Assembly: GCA_964407695.1 (NCBI GenBank)
Contig: CAYOWQ010000004.1
Location: forward strand, 234,586-298,585
Source: CAYOWQ01 sp964407695
GTDB taxonomy: Bacteria; Planctomycetota; Phycisphaerae; Phycisphaerales; SM1A02
Length of the DNA: 64,000 nucleotides
Direction: 5' to 3'
Below, one piece after another: positions 44,836-62,697 of this stretch. A model generated the notes under the pieces. That model was not told the DNA's origin, searched no databases, and saw only the letters and a list, made by a program, of their open reading frames with translations. Positions within the stretch are counted from its first letter, which is position 1. Every line of letters starts with the position of its first letter. The position numbers and the translations under genes are program-made.

Positions 44836-46227
44836 ATGCCCAAGACCCGCACCGCCTACGTCTGCTCCGCCTGCGGCGCGGTCCATCCCCGTTGGCTCGG
44901 CCGGTGTCCCGATTGCGGCCAATGGGATTCGCTCGGCAAGTTCGTTGAACCAAAGTCTGTTCCAACCGAAACAGGCTCCGAATTGGCCTCATCCTGGATC
45001 GCCGATTCCGACGCTGTTCGTCGTGAAGGCGCCGCCCCGATCGGCAGCATCTCCATTCGTGAGCATCCCCGGATCCCCACCTCCATCAGCGAATTCGACC
45101 GCGTGCTCGGCGGTGGACTCGTTCCCGGCAGTCTCGTCCTCATTGGTGGCGAACCTGGCATCGGCAAGAGCACCCTCCTGCTGCAAGCGGCGCTTCGACT
45201 CGCCCGCGCCAATCCAATCCTCTATTGCAGCAGTGAGGAATCCTCACCCCAGATCCGTCTCCGCACCGACCGGGTTGCCGCCGATGGCGTAGAGCCGCCG
45301 TCCGGCAAACTGTTTGTTCTCTCCGAGACCAATCTCGCCCGAATTAATGAGCAGGCCCGACAGATCAAGCCCGCGGTTCTGGTCATCGACTCCATTCAGA
45401 TGATCCACCTTCCCGCCGTCGATGCGGTACCGGGATCGATGACCCAAATCCGTCGCTGCGGCCACGAACTGGCCACGCTCGCCAAGATCTCGGGAATGTC
45501 CATTCTCGTCGTCGGCCACATCACCAAGGAAGGCACCCTTGCCGGCCCCAAGGTGCTGGAGCACATGGTTGACGTCGTGCTCACCTTCGAGGGCGATCGC
45601 CATCACGGCCATCGCGTGATCCGAGGGGTCAAGAATCGGTATGGGAACACATCCGAGGTTGGCCTCTTTGAGATGTCGGGCAGTGGCCTCATCGAAGTGC
45701 CCGATGGCATCGTGAAGCTCGACCCGAAGGATCGCCCCCGGCCCGGCAGCGTGGTGAGTCCCGTGATGCACGGCAGCCGCTGCCTGCTCGCCGAGATCCA
45801 GGCCCTTACCGCAACCGGCTTCCTCGGGGCTGCGAAGCGAAAGTCGTCGGGCCTGGATGCCAGCCGCCTTGCAATGATCATCGCCGTCTTGGAGAAACAC
45901 GGCGGCTTGAGGCTGGCAGATCAGGACATCTTTGCCTCGGCCGTAGGAGGCATGCGAATCGTGGAGCCGGCCGCCGATCTGGCTCTGGCCATGGCAATTG
46001 CCGGGGCACACTATTCAAGGAGTGTGCCCGAGGCATGTGCCGTCGTAGGGGAGGTCGGTCTTGGGGGCGAGATTCGACCGGTTCGATCGCTGGATCATCG
46101 AGTCCGGGAGTCTGCTCGTCTCGGATACAGGAATCTGATTGTGCCGGCCGGTGCCGTAGTGGCCGATCTGGCTGCCGAAATCGTTCCGGTTCGTACCGTC
46201 GTTGAGGCCCTGCAGCACCTCGTCTAG
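44836..46227 (+). CDS. radA: DNA repair protein RadA
   Basis: This 463-residue RecA-like ATPase promotes branch migration in homologous recombination. Domains in order: N-terminal zinc finger CSACG...CPDCG (residues 10-30), the RecA core with Walker A GGEPGIGKSTLLLQ (about residues 100-113), the RadA-specific KNRYG motif (VKNRYGNTSEVG), and a Lon-protease-like C-terminus (DIFASAVGGMRI... AVVGEVGLGGEIRPV). ATG 44836 gives the standard start MPKTRTAYVC. The 192 bp before it hold no clear coding sequence. Confidence 0.96.
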   Translation: MPKTRTAYVCSACGAVHPRWLGRCPDCGQWDSLGKFVEPKSVPTETGSELASSWIADSDAVRREGAAPIGSISIREHPRIPTSISEFDRVLGGGLVPGSLVLIGGEPGIGKSTLLLQAALRLARANPILYCSSEESSPQIRLRTDRVAADGVEPPSGKLFVLSETNLARINEQARQIKPAVLVIDSIQMIHLPAVDAVPGSMTQIRRCGHELATLAKISGMSILVVGHITKEGTLAGPKVLEHMVDVVLTFEGDRHHGHRVIRGVKNRYGNTSEVGLFEMSGSGLIEVPDGIVKLDPKDRPRPGSVVSPVMHGSRCLLAEIQALTATGFLGAAKRKSSGLDASRLAMIIAVLEKHGGLRLADQDIFASAVGGMRIVEPAADLALAMAIAGAHYSRSVPEACAVVGEVGLGGEIRPVRSLDHRVRESARLGYRNLIVPAGAVVADLAAEIVPVRTVVEALQHLV

Positions 46228-46474
46228 GATTAATGTGCGGCAATTTTAGTGAACGTCCGATAACCTTCCGGACAACTATGCAGAACTTCACCTGGGCCGG
46301 CCCGGAAGAGTAAATCTCTTATTTGCAATATCTTATGGCGTGTTTGCCAGGCCCCTATTCAGGCACCGATAACATCAATTCGCTTCGTGCCGGAACCACT
46401 GGAAACGCTTCTCCATTCTGCTATTCTCTCCGCCTCAATGCCTCGGCCCCTATAAGCCGATAGACATGACACGT

Positions 46475-46514
46475 CCGTCCGTTCTCTTTTGGTGAGAACG
46501 GGCTGAACGGACGG
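46475..46514 (+). promoter_or_regulatory. two mutually exclusive hairpins in the porin leader
   Basis: Upstream of the first porin gene, CCGTTCTC (46479-46486) pairs with GAGAACGG (46494-46501), while an overlapping outer stem CCGTCCGTT (46475-46483) pairs with AACGGACGG (46506-46514). Both use CCGTT, so only one can form. The arrangement resembles an attenuator or stability switch. The rest of 46228-46597 (370 bp) is AT-richer than its neighbours, has a TATAAG box at 46451 and no gene. Confidence 0.45.
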
Positions 46515-46597
46515 GTGGATGAAGAAAGGACTTGGTGCCAGCTTCGCCGGAGGGCGATTCAGGTTCCCTCGTCCGACAAAATAGGAGAGTCAAACCG

Positions 46598-47959
46598 ATG
46601 TGTCTGACTTCGCGCGTTGGGCTCCTGGCCGGCGCAGCTACGCTGACTTTGGCGGGCGCCGGCTGGAGCGAGATGAACACGAACGATGACGCCCTGACGA
46701 ATCGGATCGCGGCCCTTGAGGCCGAGATCAATGCGCTCAAGGTGTCGAACGGCGACCAGTGGCTCACTGAGCAGCGGGCCGCCGAAATCCGCGATCTGGT
46801 TCAGGACGTCCTGTCCGACGCGGACACCCGGGCAAGCCTGCTTCAGTCGGGCATGACCGGTGGATGGGATAACGGCTTCTACCTCGGCTCCTCCGACGGC
46901 AACTTCAGGCTCAATGTCGGCGGCTGGATCCAGACCCGTTATGTCTACAATTTCCAGGATGTCAACACCGGTGCTGATCCCGTCGATCGTCACCGCAACG
47001 GCTTCGACATCCGCCGCGCCCGGCTCGAATTCTCGGGCCATGTCGTGAACCCGAATTGGATGTACAAGATCAGCGGCGACTTCGCTGATGAAAATCAGGA
47101 CGGCGTGTTCAGCCTCCGAGATGCCTGGATCGCCCACAACTGCGGCAACGGCTTCACCGTCTATGCCGGTCAGTTCAAAGATCCCTACATGCATGAAACG
47201 CTCGTGCTGTCGAAGCACCAGCTCGCGGTTGACCGCTCGGTCTTCGAGAGCGCCTTCGGCGACGGCCGCGTTCAGGGCATCATGATCGATTGGAAGGCTT
47301 CGGACAATTTCCGCGTCCGTGGCTCCTACAACGATGGCAAGAACTCCCTGAACGGCAGCTGGGTTACCTATGACTCCGAATTCGGCGCCTTCACCGGCCG
47401 TGTCGACTTCCTCGCCATGGGCAACTGGGACCAGTTCGAAGACTTCACCTCGTGGCAGGGCGACCCGACCGGCGTGAAGATCGGCGGCGCGTTCAACTAC
47501 AACAAGGCTGAATACGGCACCACCGACAACGCCACCCCCGAGGTTGAAACCTGGGGCCTCACCGCGGATATCGCGGCCGAATTCGGCGGCGCCAACCTCT
47601 TTGGTGCGTTTGTCTGGCAGAGCCAGGAAGACGACGCCTCGGTCGATGCTGATCAGTGGGGCTTCCTCGTTCAGGGCGGCATCTTCTTTGTGCCCAATGA
47701 ATGGGAAGTCTTCGGTCGGTTCGAATGGATCGATCCCGATCTCGACGGCACCGATGAGTTCTCGATCATCACCGTCGGCGTCAACAAGTACTGGGCCAAG
47801 CACGCTGTGAAGTGGACCACTGACGTGGGCTGGGGCATCAATGAGGTGAACACCACCAATACCCTTGGTGCGAACATCAATGACCTCGGCTGGCGAAACG
47901 ACCCGTCGGATGAAGACGGCCAGTTCGTCTTCCGAACCCAGCTCCAGCTGGCGTTCTGA
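46598..47959 (+). CDS. outer-membrane porin (phosphate-selective porin O/P-like), first copy
   Basis: This 453-residue beta-barrel porin would let ions or phosphate-type anions diffuse through the outer membrane. It has a signal peptide (RVGLLAGAATLTLAGAGWS), then a short coiled coil (IAALEAEINALKVSN) and WLTEQRAAEIRDLVQDVLSD, and from residue 95 alternating aromatic/polar strands with the porin pattern (GFDIRRARLEFSGHV...). The last residues, RTQLQLAF, end in Phe, the outer-membrane targeting signal. ATG 46598 follows AGGAGAG by 10 nt. It is the first of two tandem paralogues. Confidence 0.88.
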   Translation: MCLTSRVGLLAGAATLTLAGAGWSEMNTNDDALTNRIAALEAEINALKVSNGDQWLTEQRAAEIRDLVQDVLSDADTRASLLQSGMTGGWDNGFYLGSSDGNFRLNVGGWIQTRYVYNFQDVNTGADPVDRHRNGFDIRRARLEFSGHVVNPNWMYKISGDFADENQDGVFSLRDAWIAHNCGNGFTVYAGQFKDPYMHETLVLSKHQLAVDRSVFESAFGDGRVQGIMIDWKASDNFRVRGSYNDGKNSLNGSWVTYDSEFGAFTGRVDFLAMGNWDQFEDFTSWQGDPTGVKIGGAFNYNKAEYGTTDNATPEVETWGLTADIAAEFGGANLFGAFVWQSQEDDASVDADQWGFLVQGGIFFVPNEWEVFGRFEWIDPDLDGTDEFSIITVGVNKYWAKHAVKWTTDVGWGINEVNTTNTLGANINDLGWRNDPSDEDGQFVFRTQLQLAF

Positions 47960-48005
47960 TCCCTGTCATCCACCATTTCGCCTGATCCAGGCGACCATGA
48001 CTCAT

Positions 48006-48040
48006 CCGGCCGGCTCGAACTTGAGCCGGCCGGTTTTTTT
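48006..48040 (+). terminator. intrinsic terminator between the two porin genes
   Basis: A perfect 11-bp GC stem, CCGGCCGGCTC with GAGCCGGCCGG, 6-nt loop, followed by TTTTTTT. It lies 46 nt after the first porin stop. The second porin should thus have its own promoter between 48040 and 48137 or depend on read-through. Confidence 0.92.
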
Positions 48041-48136
48041 CTGGGCTTGCTCTGTTGGCGTGCGAACGGTCGTCCATCCGATACAATCCGAGTCGTTCGG
48101 CAACGGCCTCGTCTCGACGCCGATGGAGGACTTCTG

Positions 48137-49567
48137 ATGCGGTGGATGGCTCTGACATCTCTGGCGATGGCAACCTCTGCATCCGCAATGGATGCACCCG
48201 CTCCGGCCCCCGCTGAGGATTGGCAGCAGGCCATCAAGGACCTTGCCAGGGAGAACGCCGAGCTTCGCCAGAGAGTCTCCGAGCTCGAACAGAAGGACGG
48301 CGACACCTGGCTTACCGAGCAGCGGGCGAATCAGATTCGTGCCCTCGTGGAAGACGTGCTCGCCGATGCCGATGCACGTTCCAGCCTCCTCCGTGCCGGC
48401 GCCAGCGCCGGCTGGGACAACGGGTTCTATATCTCCAGCGCCGATGGCAACTACACGCTCGCCATCGACGGGCAGCTTCAGGTCCGGTGGGTCGACAGCT
48501 ACCACAATGAGGCTGACCACAATCGCGGCGGATTCGAAAACACCCGAACCAAGCTCACGTTCCGTGGACACATCGTCAACGATGCTTTCTCCTACCTCGT
48601 TCGAGCCGGGTTCGAGCGGCGGGATTTCAACTCCTCCGGCGATGACTTCGTTCCTTCGCCGATCAACGGAGGCGACTTCAATCTTCAGGACGCTTGGATT
48701 CGCTGGGATCTCAACAACCAGTGGAACTTCCGTGTCGGCCAGTTCAAGTTGCCGTTCAACCGCGAAGAACTGGTGTCGAGTCAATACCAGCTGCTGGTTG
48801 AACGCTCCCTCGTCAATCAGAATCTCAACATTGGCCGCAGCCAGGGATTCCAGCTCGAGTTCATTACGCAGGATATCCGTGCCGCCCTCATGTATTCCGA
48901 CGGCGGCCATGATCAGGCGGGCGGCGATGTCGATGTGGACCTTACGAGCACGCCCATTCCCGAGAATCTCAACGCCCTGGCTCAGGACACCGAGTACGCC
49001 GTGACCGGCCGCTTTGAGTGGAAGGGCGCCGGCACTTGGAAGCAGTTCGAAGATTTCACGAGTTTCCCCACTGAGCAGTTCGGATTCCTCATCGGCGCTG
49101 CTATCCACTCTCAACGCAATGAGTCCGACGGCGCCTTTTCTGTGAATTCGAATGAGGTGCCCTGGATCGGCGCCACGATCGACGCTTCATTTGAATTCGG
49201 CGGGGCCAATCTGTTTGGGTCCTTCACACATCACTATCTCGATCGAAGCGGCGGGACCGACTTCCGCATCTATGGAGTGACCATTCAAGGCGGCGTCTTT
49301 GTCCTGCCCAAGTGGGAAGTCTTCGCTCGCTATGAGTATGGCTGGTGGCAGTTCCAGAACGACGACAACTTCCCCTCGATCTCCGTCGCCACGCTGGGCG
49401 CCAACTACTACATTCAAGGCCACGATCTGAAGTTCACCATGGATATCGGGGTCGCCTTTGATCAGGTCACCTTCCTCTGGGACAGCGACATCGCCGGATA
49501 CCGTGATGAAGGTCCGACCGGAAGCAATCAGACCGTGATGCGCCTTCAGCTTCAGCTGCTGTTCTAG
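48137..49567 (+). CDS. outer-membrane porin (phosphate-selective porin O/P-like), second copy
   Basis: This 476-residue outer-membrane barrel is a paralogue of the previous gene: signal peptide MRWMALTSLAMATSASA, coiled coil (LARENAELRQRVSELEQK), then WLTEQRANQIRALVEDVLADAD, SAGWDNGFYI and a strand series (FENTRTKLTFRGHIVN). It ends RLQLQLLF, again with terminal Phe. ATG 48137 follows GGAGG. An upstream ATG at 48047 would add a non-signal leader crossing the terminator and is rejected. Its 3' end overlaps the convergent membrane gene by 4 bp. Confidence 0.88.
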   Translation: MRWMALTSLAMATSASAMDAPAPAPAEDWQQAIKDLARENAELRQRVSELEQKDGDTWLTEQRANQIRALVEDVLADADARSSLLRAGASAGWDNGFYISSADGNYTLAIDGQLQVRWVDSYHNEADHNRGGFENTRTKLTFRGHIVNDAFSYLVRAGFERRDFNSSGDDFVPSPINGGDFNLQDAWIRWDLNNQWNFRVGQFKLPFNREELVSSQYQLLVERSLVNQNLNIGRSQGFQLEFITQDIRAALMYSDGGHDQAGGDVDVDLTSTPIPENLNALAQDTEYAVTGRFEWKGAGTWKQFEDFTSFPTEQFGFLIGAAIHSQRNESDGAFSVNSNEVPWIGATIDASFEFGGANLFGSFTHHYLDRSGGTDFRIYGVTIQGGVFVLPKWEVFARYEYGWWQFQNDDNFPSISVATLGANYYIQGHDLKFTMDIGVAFDQVTFLWDSDIAGYRDEGPTGSNQTVMRLQLQLLF

Positions 49568-50301
49568 ACCCGGTCGCCCGGCTTCGTTCCGCCGGGCCGG
49601 CCGTCCACGGGTCCGAACAATTTCGGATTTCGATTCACAAAGCTGCTGACGCCGTCGGCGATGAACGAGTATCGCCCCGTCTTGTAATACGCCCAGCCCA
49701 TCGCCGCCACGACGATCGCCCCGATGGTGTCCACGATCAAGTCCTGCATGGTGTCCACGACGCCGGTCTCACGGCTTTGCATGTTGACCGACGGGAACAA
49801 CTCGTCCACACCAAACTCGAGGATCTCCCACAACACACCCAGCGTGATCGCGAACATGACGCCAAAGACGCAGACGAAGAACGGACGCATGCCGGCGGGC
49901 AGGCGATTGGTTCCGTTGAGCAGAAAGAGGGCTACAAACCCGATGATCCCCAGCAGAAATCCCGACGACGTGTGAAGAACGATGTCCCACCACCAGTACT
50001 TGTAGTAGAAATCCGAAGCGGAGCCGAGGAACAACGACAGAAACGTGAACGCCGCGGCAATCAACTGGAACTCGGGCGGAATGAAGACCCGCCAACGTTT
50101 CTGCACGATCGCCGGCGTCAAGGTCAGGCCGATGACGGCGACCGTCAGAAAAACGTTCTCCCAGTCGCGCCGAAGGGCAAAGAACACGACCGCGGTCGCC
50201 AGAACCAATTGGATTCCAATCGTCAGGACGAGATAGACATTGGGGCTGCCGCTCGGGGACACACGATCCTGCATCTGGAGAGCCTCCGTTGAAGACACCA
50301 T
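49564..50301 (-). CDS. YjdF/DUF2238-like membrane protein
   Basis: This 245-residue inner-membrane protein has six or so membrane segments. The stretch WWWDIVLHTSSGFLLGIIGF and the later LWEILEFGVDELF...DTMQDLIVDTIGAIV match the DUF2238/YjdF pattern (a D-x-x-x-H in one helix, W-E-x-x-E and a D-T-x-x-D motif), which may line a metal or proton site. An N-terminal start at MQDRV (about nine residues in) is an alternative. Function of the family is unknown. Confidence 0.8.
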   Translation of the reverse strand: MVSSTEALQMQDRVSPSGSPNVYLVLTIGIQLVLATAVVFFALRRDWENVFLTVAVIGLTLTPAIVQKRWRVFIPPEFQLIAAAFTFLSLFLGSASDFYYKYWWWDIVLHTSSGFLLGIIGFVALFLLNGTNRLPAGMRPFFVCVFGVMFAITLGVLWEILEFGVDELFPSVNMQSRETGVVDTMQDLIVDTIGAIVVAAMGWAYYKTGRYSFIADGVSSFVNRNPKLFGPVDGRPGGTKPGDRV

Positions 50302-50341
50302 AGCACAGCCGGCACTGCGGCTCCGGTCGCAGCGCAGGAAA

Positions 50342-50369
50342 AGAGCCGACCTGGATGACGGCCGGCTCT
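50342..50369 (-). terminator. likely pnp terminator
   Basis: On the minus strand, about 35 nt after the pnp stop, AGAGCCG pairs with CGGCTCT around a 14-nt loop and is followed by TTTCC. A 7-bp stem with a short T-run makes it a plausible end to the rpsO-pnp transcript. Confidence 0.6.
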
Positions 50370-50404
50370 CGCAAGGGCTCTTGAATGAAACTCAGGACCA
50401 GGGA

Positions 50405-52561
50405 TCAGGCCGGAGCGGGCTCCGGCGCTGCAAGCAGTGCCTTGCGCGAGAGCTTGATGCGGCCATTTTCGTCGATATTGATCACCTTGACCTTGACGGT
50501 ATCGCCAACCTTCACCTCGTCGGTGACGCTCTTGACATACCCGTTGGCCAGCTCCGAGATGTGGCACATGCCGTCGGTGCCGGGCACCAACTCGATGAAG
50601 GCTCCGAAATCCTTGACCGAAACAACCTTGCCCTCGAACACCGCGCCGATCTTGATCTCGGCCCCAAGCGCTTCCACCTCGGCCCGGGCCTGCTCGCCCA
50701 TCGCCTTGTCGACACAGGCGATATAAACCGTGCCGTCCTCCTCGACATCGATCGAGGCGCCGGTGCGCTCCTGAATGCCGCGAATAGTCTTGCCGCCCGG
50801 GCCGATGAGCTTGCCGATCTTTTCGGGATCGATCTTGACCATCGTGATGAGCGGGGCGTGCTTGGAGATATCCGACCGCGGAGCCGGCAGCACCTTCTCC
50901 ATCTCGCTGATCAAATGCAGACGGCCAACTCGCGCCTGCTCAAAGATCGTCTCGATCTCTGCGACCGAAAGGCCTCGAGCCTTCAGATCGAGCTGTATGC
51001 CGGTAATGCCGGTGCGGGTGCCCGAAACCTTGAAGTCCATCTCGCCGAAGAAATCTTCCTCGCCGATGATGTCCGTCACGTGCGTCACCTTGCCGGAACT
51101 GCTCGTGAAACGCCCGACCGAGATGCCCGCGCACGTTCCCTTGATGGGCACGCCCGCATCCATGAGCGCCAGGCAGCCGCCGCAGACAGACGCCATCGAC
51201 GAGGATCCGTTGGACTCAGTAATGTCGCTGACCACGCGCACCGTGTAGGGGAAATCGTCCGCCGTGGGAAGAATGCCCATGAGCGATCGCTCCGCCAACG
51301 CTCCGTGGCCGACCTCACGCCGACCGGGGCCGGTAATGCGGCCGGCCTCGCCCGTGCAGAACGGCGGGAAGTTGTAGTGCAGGTAGAATTTCTTGGCGTA
51401 CTCGGGCAGAAGCCCGTCGATGATCTGCTCGTCCTTCACCGTACCGAGCGTGCAGGTAACCAGCGACTGCGTTTCTCCGCGCTGAAAGAACGCGGAGCCG
51501 TGTGTCCGGGGGAAGATGCCGACCGCGAGATCAAGCGGACGGATCTCCGCCAGGCCTCGGCCATCGGCGCGAATGCCGTACTCGCCGACCAACTTGTGAC
51601 AGATTTTCTTCTCCAGACGGCGGAAGGCTTCCTTGGCGTCGCGCTGGCGCTTCTCGGCCGCGAGGTGATCCGTATAGCTCAACCCCGCGGGGATGCTGAA
51701 GTGCTCGGTCAGCATGCGATCGCGAAGGGCGTCGATGGCGTCGCCTCGTTCATGCTTGCCCTTGATTTTGCGCAGCTCCGTTAGCTCCGCCTCCACCTTC
51801 TGGCGAACCAGGTCGGACACCTCCTGCGACGGCAGGGTTACATCACCCATGCGCACGGGCGGTGCGCCGCACTTTTCGCGCAGCTCGCGCATCAGGCGGA
51901 GGATCGGCTTGATGCCCTCGTCGTAGCCGAAGCGGATGGCCGCAACCATGTCGGCCTCGGAAATCTCCGCCGCGCCGACTTCGATCATGTTGATGCCGTC
52001 ATCATGACCCGAGAGCACGAGATCGAGATCGGAGAACTCGAGTTGGGCCTGCGTTGGATTGATGATGAACTGCGAGCCCTGCTCGGTGAAAATCCGTCCC
52101 ACGCGCACGGTCGCAACCGGCCCCTGGAATGGAGCGTCGGTGATAAAGAGCGACGCGGCCGCGGCGGTGCAGGCCACAACGTCGGAATCGTTCTGCTGGT
52201 CGTGCGACATGACCCACGCCTGGATCTGGATTTCATCAATGAATCCGTCGGGAAACAGCGGACGGATCGGCCGATCGATCATCCGCATCGTCAGGATTTC
52301 TTTCTCGTTGGGCGGTCCTTCCCGCTTGCGGAAGCCGCCGGGAAATCGACCCGCGGCCGAAGTCTTCTCGCGGTAATCGCAGGTCAACGGAAAGAAATCG
52401 ATACCTGCCCGGGGCTGGGCGCGGACAGTGGCCGCCAGGACTGTGGTTTCGCCATACGTGGCGAGCACCGAGCCGGAGGCGAGCTTGGCGATGCGTCCGG
52501 TTTCGAATCGAAGGATGCGTCCCCCGATTTCACGTTCAACGGTCGTCGGTTTTACTGACAT
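50405..52561 (-). CDS. pnp: polyribonucleotide nucleotidyltransferase (PNPase)
   Basis: This 718-residue enzyme degrades RNA 3' to 5' using phosphate and is a core part of the degradosome. Two RNase PH-like domains are linked by a helical region. The second carries the catalytic cluster (SDITESNGSSSMASVCGG and FFGEMDFKVSGTRTGITGIQLD). The KH domain follows with its loop LIGPGGKTI, then an S1 RNA-binding domain (VVSVKDFGAFIELVPG...SELANGY). Length and order are standard. The start follows GAGG. It is downstream of rpsO in the classic rpsO-pnp order (172-bp gap). Confidence 0.97.
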   Translation of the reverse strand: MSVKPTTVEREIGGRILRFETGRIAKLASGSVLATYGETTVLAATVRAQPRAGIDFFPLTCDYREKTSAAGRFPGGFRKREGPPNEKEILTMRMIDRPIRPLFPDGFIDEIQIQAWVMSHDQQNDSDVVACTAAAASLFITDAPFQGPVATVRVGRIFTEQGSQFIINPTQAQLEFSDLDLVLSGHDDGINMIEVGAAEISEADMVAAIRFGYDEGIKPILRLMRELREKCGAPPVRMGDVTLPSQEVSDLVRQKVEAELTELRKIKGKHERGDAIDALRDRMLTEHFSIPAGLSYTDHLAAEKRQRDAKEAFRRLEKKICHKLVGEYGIRADGRGLAEIRPLDLAVGIFPRTHGSAFFQRGETQSLVTCTLGTVKDEQIIDGLLPEYAKKFYLHYNFPPFCTGEAGRITGPGRREVGHGALAERSLMGILPTADDFPYTVRVVSDITESNGSSSMASVCGGCLALMDAGVPIKGTCAGISVGRFTSSSGKVTHVTDIIGEEDFFGEMDFKVSGTRTGITGIQLDLKARGLSVAEIETIFEQARVGRLHLISEMEKVLPAPRSDISKHAPLITMVKIDPEKIGKLIGPGGKTIRGIQERTGASIDVEEDGTVYIACVDKAMGEQARAEVEALGAEIKIGAVFEGKVVSVKDFGAFIELVPGTDGMCHISELANGYVKSVTDEVKVGDTVKVKVINIDENGRIKLSRKALLAAPEPAPA

Positions 52562-52733
52562 AGATGCCTCGTCTTGGGCGCTTCAAAGCGCCGGCGATTC
52601 ATGGGGCGCGAACCAACACGTCTTCGCGCTGGAAACAACTCGCCGCGGGAGGCAGAAGGCTGGGCACAGGAGCCGCAGAAAGCAACTGTGACGAGCCGAC
52701 TGCCGCCGGGCGGCAACGGAAAGGCTTGCGCGG

Positions 52734-53009
52734 TTACTTGCGCAGGCCGAGACGCTTGATCAAGTTGGAATAGTTGTCGTGATTGGTCTTGGCGAGGTAT
52801 CGCAGAAGACGATTTCGCTTGCCGACCATCAGCATCAGCCCACGACGCGAAGCATGGTCCTTGAGGTTGCCCTTAAGGTGCTCCTGAAGGCTGGAGATTC
52901 GCTCCGTCAGGATGGAGACCTGCACTTCGGGCGATCCGGAATCAGTCTGGTGACGCTGATTCGCCTTGATAATCGACGACTTCTTTTCAGGGGCTAATGC
53001 TGTGGCCAT
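52734..53009 (-). CDS. rpsO: 30S ribosomal protein S15
   Basis: This 91-residue ribosomal protein binds 16S rRNA. Family pattern is clear: HQTDSGSPEVQVSILTERI, LQEHLKGNLKDHASRRGLMLMVGKRNRLLRYL and LIKRLGLRK. Length is typical. It is followed by pnp on the same strand, the order found in many bacteria, so the two probably share a transcript. In other bacteria S15 represses its own translation through its leader; the 53010-53087 leader was not resolved here. Confidence 0.97.
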   Translation of the reverse strand: MATALAPEKKSSIIKANQRHQTDSGSPEVQVSILTERISSLQEHLKGNLKDHASRRGLMLMVGKRNRLLRYLAKTNHDNYSNLIKRLGLRK

Positions 53010-53087
53010 GGGAGGTTCCGAACGTTTTCCAAACTTTTCAAGTTTCTATTGGCGAAAGTATAGCAGATGTCAAGGCTTCCCTCCAAA

Positions 53088-53118
53088 CAGAACGCCCGGC
53101 TGCTGGCCGGGCGTTCTG
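53088..53118 (-). terminator. 13-bp hairpin terminator of the giant surface-protein gene
   Basis: CAGAACGCCCGGC and its perfect complement flank a 5-nt loop, about 40 nt after the stop of the 8.4-kb gene on the minus strand. A short TTT follows. It separates that transcript from rpsO-pnp. Confidence 0.7.
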
Positions 53119-53155
53119 GTGGGTGTTGAGGGAGGGAGAACGGGTGATCCTGAAT

Positions 53156-61549
<8,394 letters not shown>

Positions 61550-61616
61550 CGCCGTCTCTCCACAGACATTTCTTCAGTTGTGTCGTCAGGAACTCCCACG
61601 ACGTGCACGCCACCAT

Positions 61617-61653
61617 AACGGAAGGGCTTCGTTCGTCAAAGCCTCTTTCCGTT
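61617..61653 (-). terminator. imperfect hairpin between CDF gene and giant gene
   Basis: AACGGAA pairs with TTCCGTT and inside it GGCTT with AAGCC. On the minus strand it follows the CDF transporter stop by about 125 nt and lies about 70 nt before the giant gene's start. It may end the CDF transcript or sit in the giant gene's leader. The rest of 61550-61778 shows no gene. Confidence 0.4.
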
Positions 61654-61778
61654 CATTTCGCGCGAATTCCAAACCGATTTCCGGCCCGGGTGTTTCCACC
61701 CATCAAACCCTGAGAAACTGGGCAAACATCCCCGCGGCCGCCACGCCCCACCTCCCGACCTCGGCCCTCGATCTCCCA

Positions 61779-62669
61779 TCAACCCCGCAGGTCCTCCGCC
61801 GGTTCAATATGGATCAGCACCTGCCGCACCTGCGGATGCACCGACATGATGTGCGCCTTCACCTTGCCTGAAAGTGCATGCGCTGCCCGCACCGAAAGCT
61901 CCGGGTCAACGTGCAGGTGCATGTCGATGTGATAGCCCCGCCCGCTCTTGCGCGCGTGCACCTTCTCCACCAGCCGCACTCCACAAACCGCCGATGCACT
62001 CGCCCGAACCGCCTCCGCCAGCTGCGGCGCGGCCGCATCCAGCAGCTCGCCCATCGCCGGCTGCATCAGCCGCACCGCCGTGAACAGGATGATCCCGCTG
62101 GCGAGCATCGCCGCAGCCTCATCCGCCAGCACCAGTCGCGGCGAGTTGAACCAGTCCGGACCCCAGATGGCGATCGTGATGCCCACCAGCGCTGCGGCCG
62201 ACGTCACCGCATCCGAGCGATGATGCCACGCATCCGCGCGGGCTGCATCCGACTCCTCCGCCAACGCACCCTGCAGAATGAAGCGAAACAATCCCTCCTT
62301 CACCGCGATCACCACCACCAGCACCCCCAGCGTCCACACCGCCGGCGCTGCGTGCGGCGTCATCATCGCTTCAAACGCCCGCACCACGATCACCACCGCA
62401 GCCCCAATCAGCAACGCACCCACCCCCAGCTCCGCCAGCGCTTCCGCCTTGCCGTAGCCATAGGGATGCTTCTCATCCGGCGGCCGATCCGCCATCCGCA
62501 GGCTCTGCCACACCACGATGGAACCCACCGTGTCGGCCAGCGATTCCACCGCATCCGCCACCAGCGCGCTCGAGTTGCCAACCACGCCCGCCACCAGCTT
62601 GATGCCCGCCAGCCCCAGGCTCGCCAGCAATCCAACCAGCGTGTTTCGCTTCAGATCCAGTTCAGACAT
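61779..62669 (-). CDS. cation diffusion facilitator (CDF) metal efflux transporter
   Basis: This 296-residue inner-membrane transporter exports divalent metals (zinc, iron, cobalt or manganese) by proton exchange. It begins MSELDLKRNTLVGLLASLGLAG and has six membrane segments. Metal sites are SSALVADAVESLADTVGS (D-x-x-x-D in segment 2) and HHRSDAVTSAAAL (H-x-x-x-D in segment 5). The C-terminal cytoplasmic domain (GVRLVEKVHARKSGRGYHIDMHLHVDPELSV) is the usual dimerisation and metal-sensing region. Metal not determined. Confidence 0.95.
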   Translation of the reverse strand: MSELDLKRNTLVGLLASLGLAGIKLVAGVVGNSSALVADAVESLADTVGSIVVWQSLRMADRPPDEKHPYGYGKAEALAELGVGALLIGAAVVIVVRAFEAMMTPHAAPAVWTLGVLVVVIAVKEGLFRFILQGALAEESDAARADAWHHRSDAVTSAAALVGITIAIWGPDWFNSPRLVLADEAAAMLASGIILFTAVRLMQPAMGELLDAAAPQLAEAVRASASAVCGVRLVEKVHARKSGRGYHIDMHLHVDPELSVRAAHALSGKVKAHIMSVHPQVRQVLIHIEPAEDLRG

Positions 62670-62697
62670 GGGGACACGATGCTAGTCGCGGGAGGAG

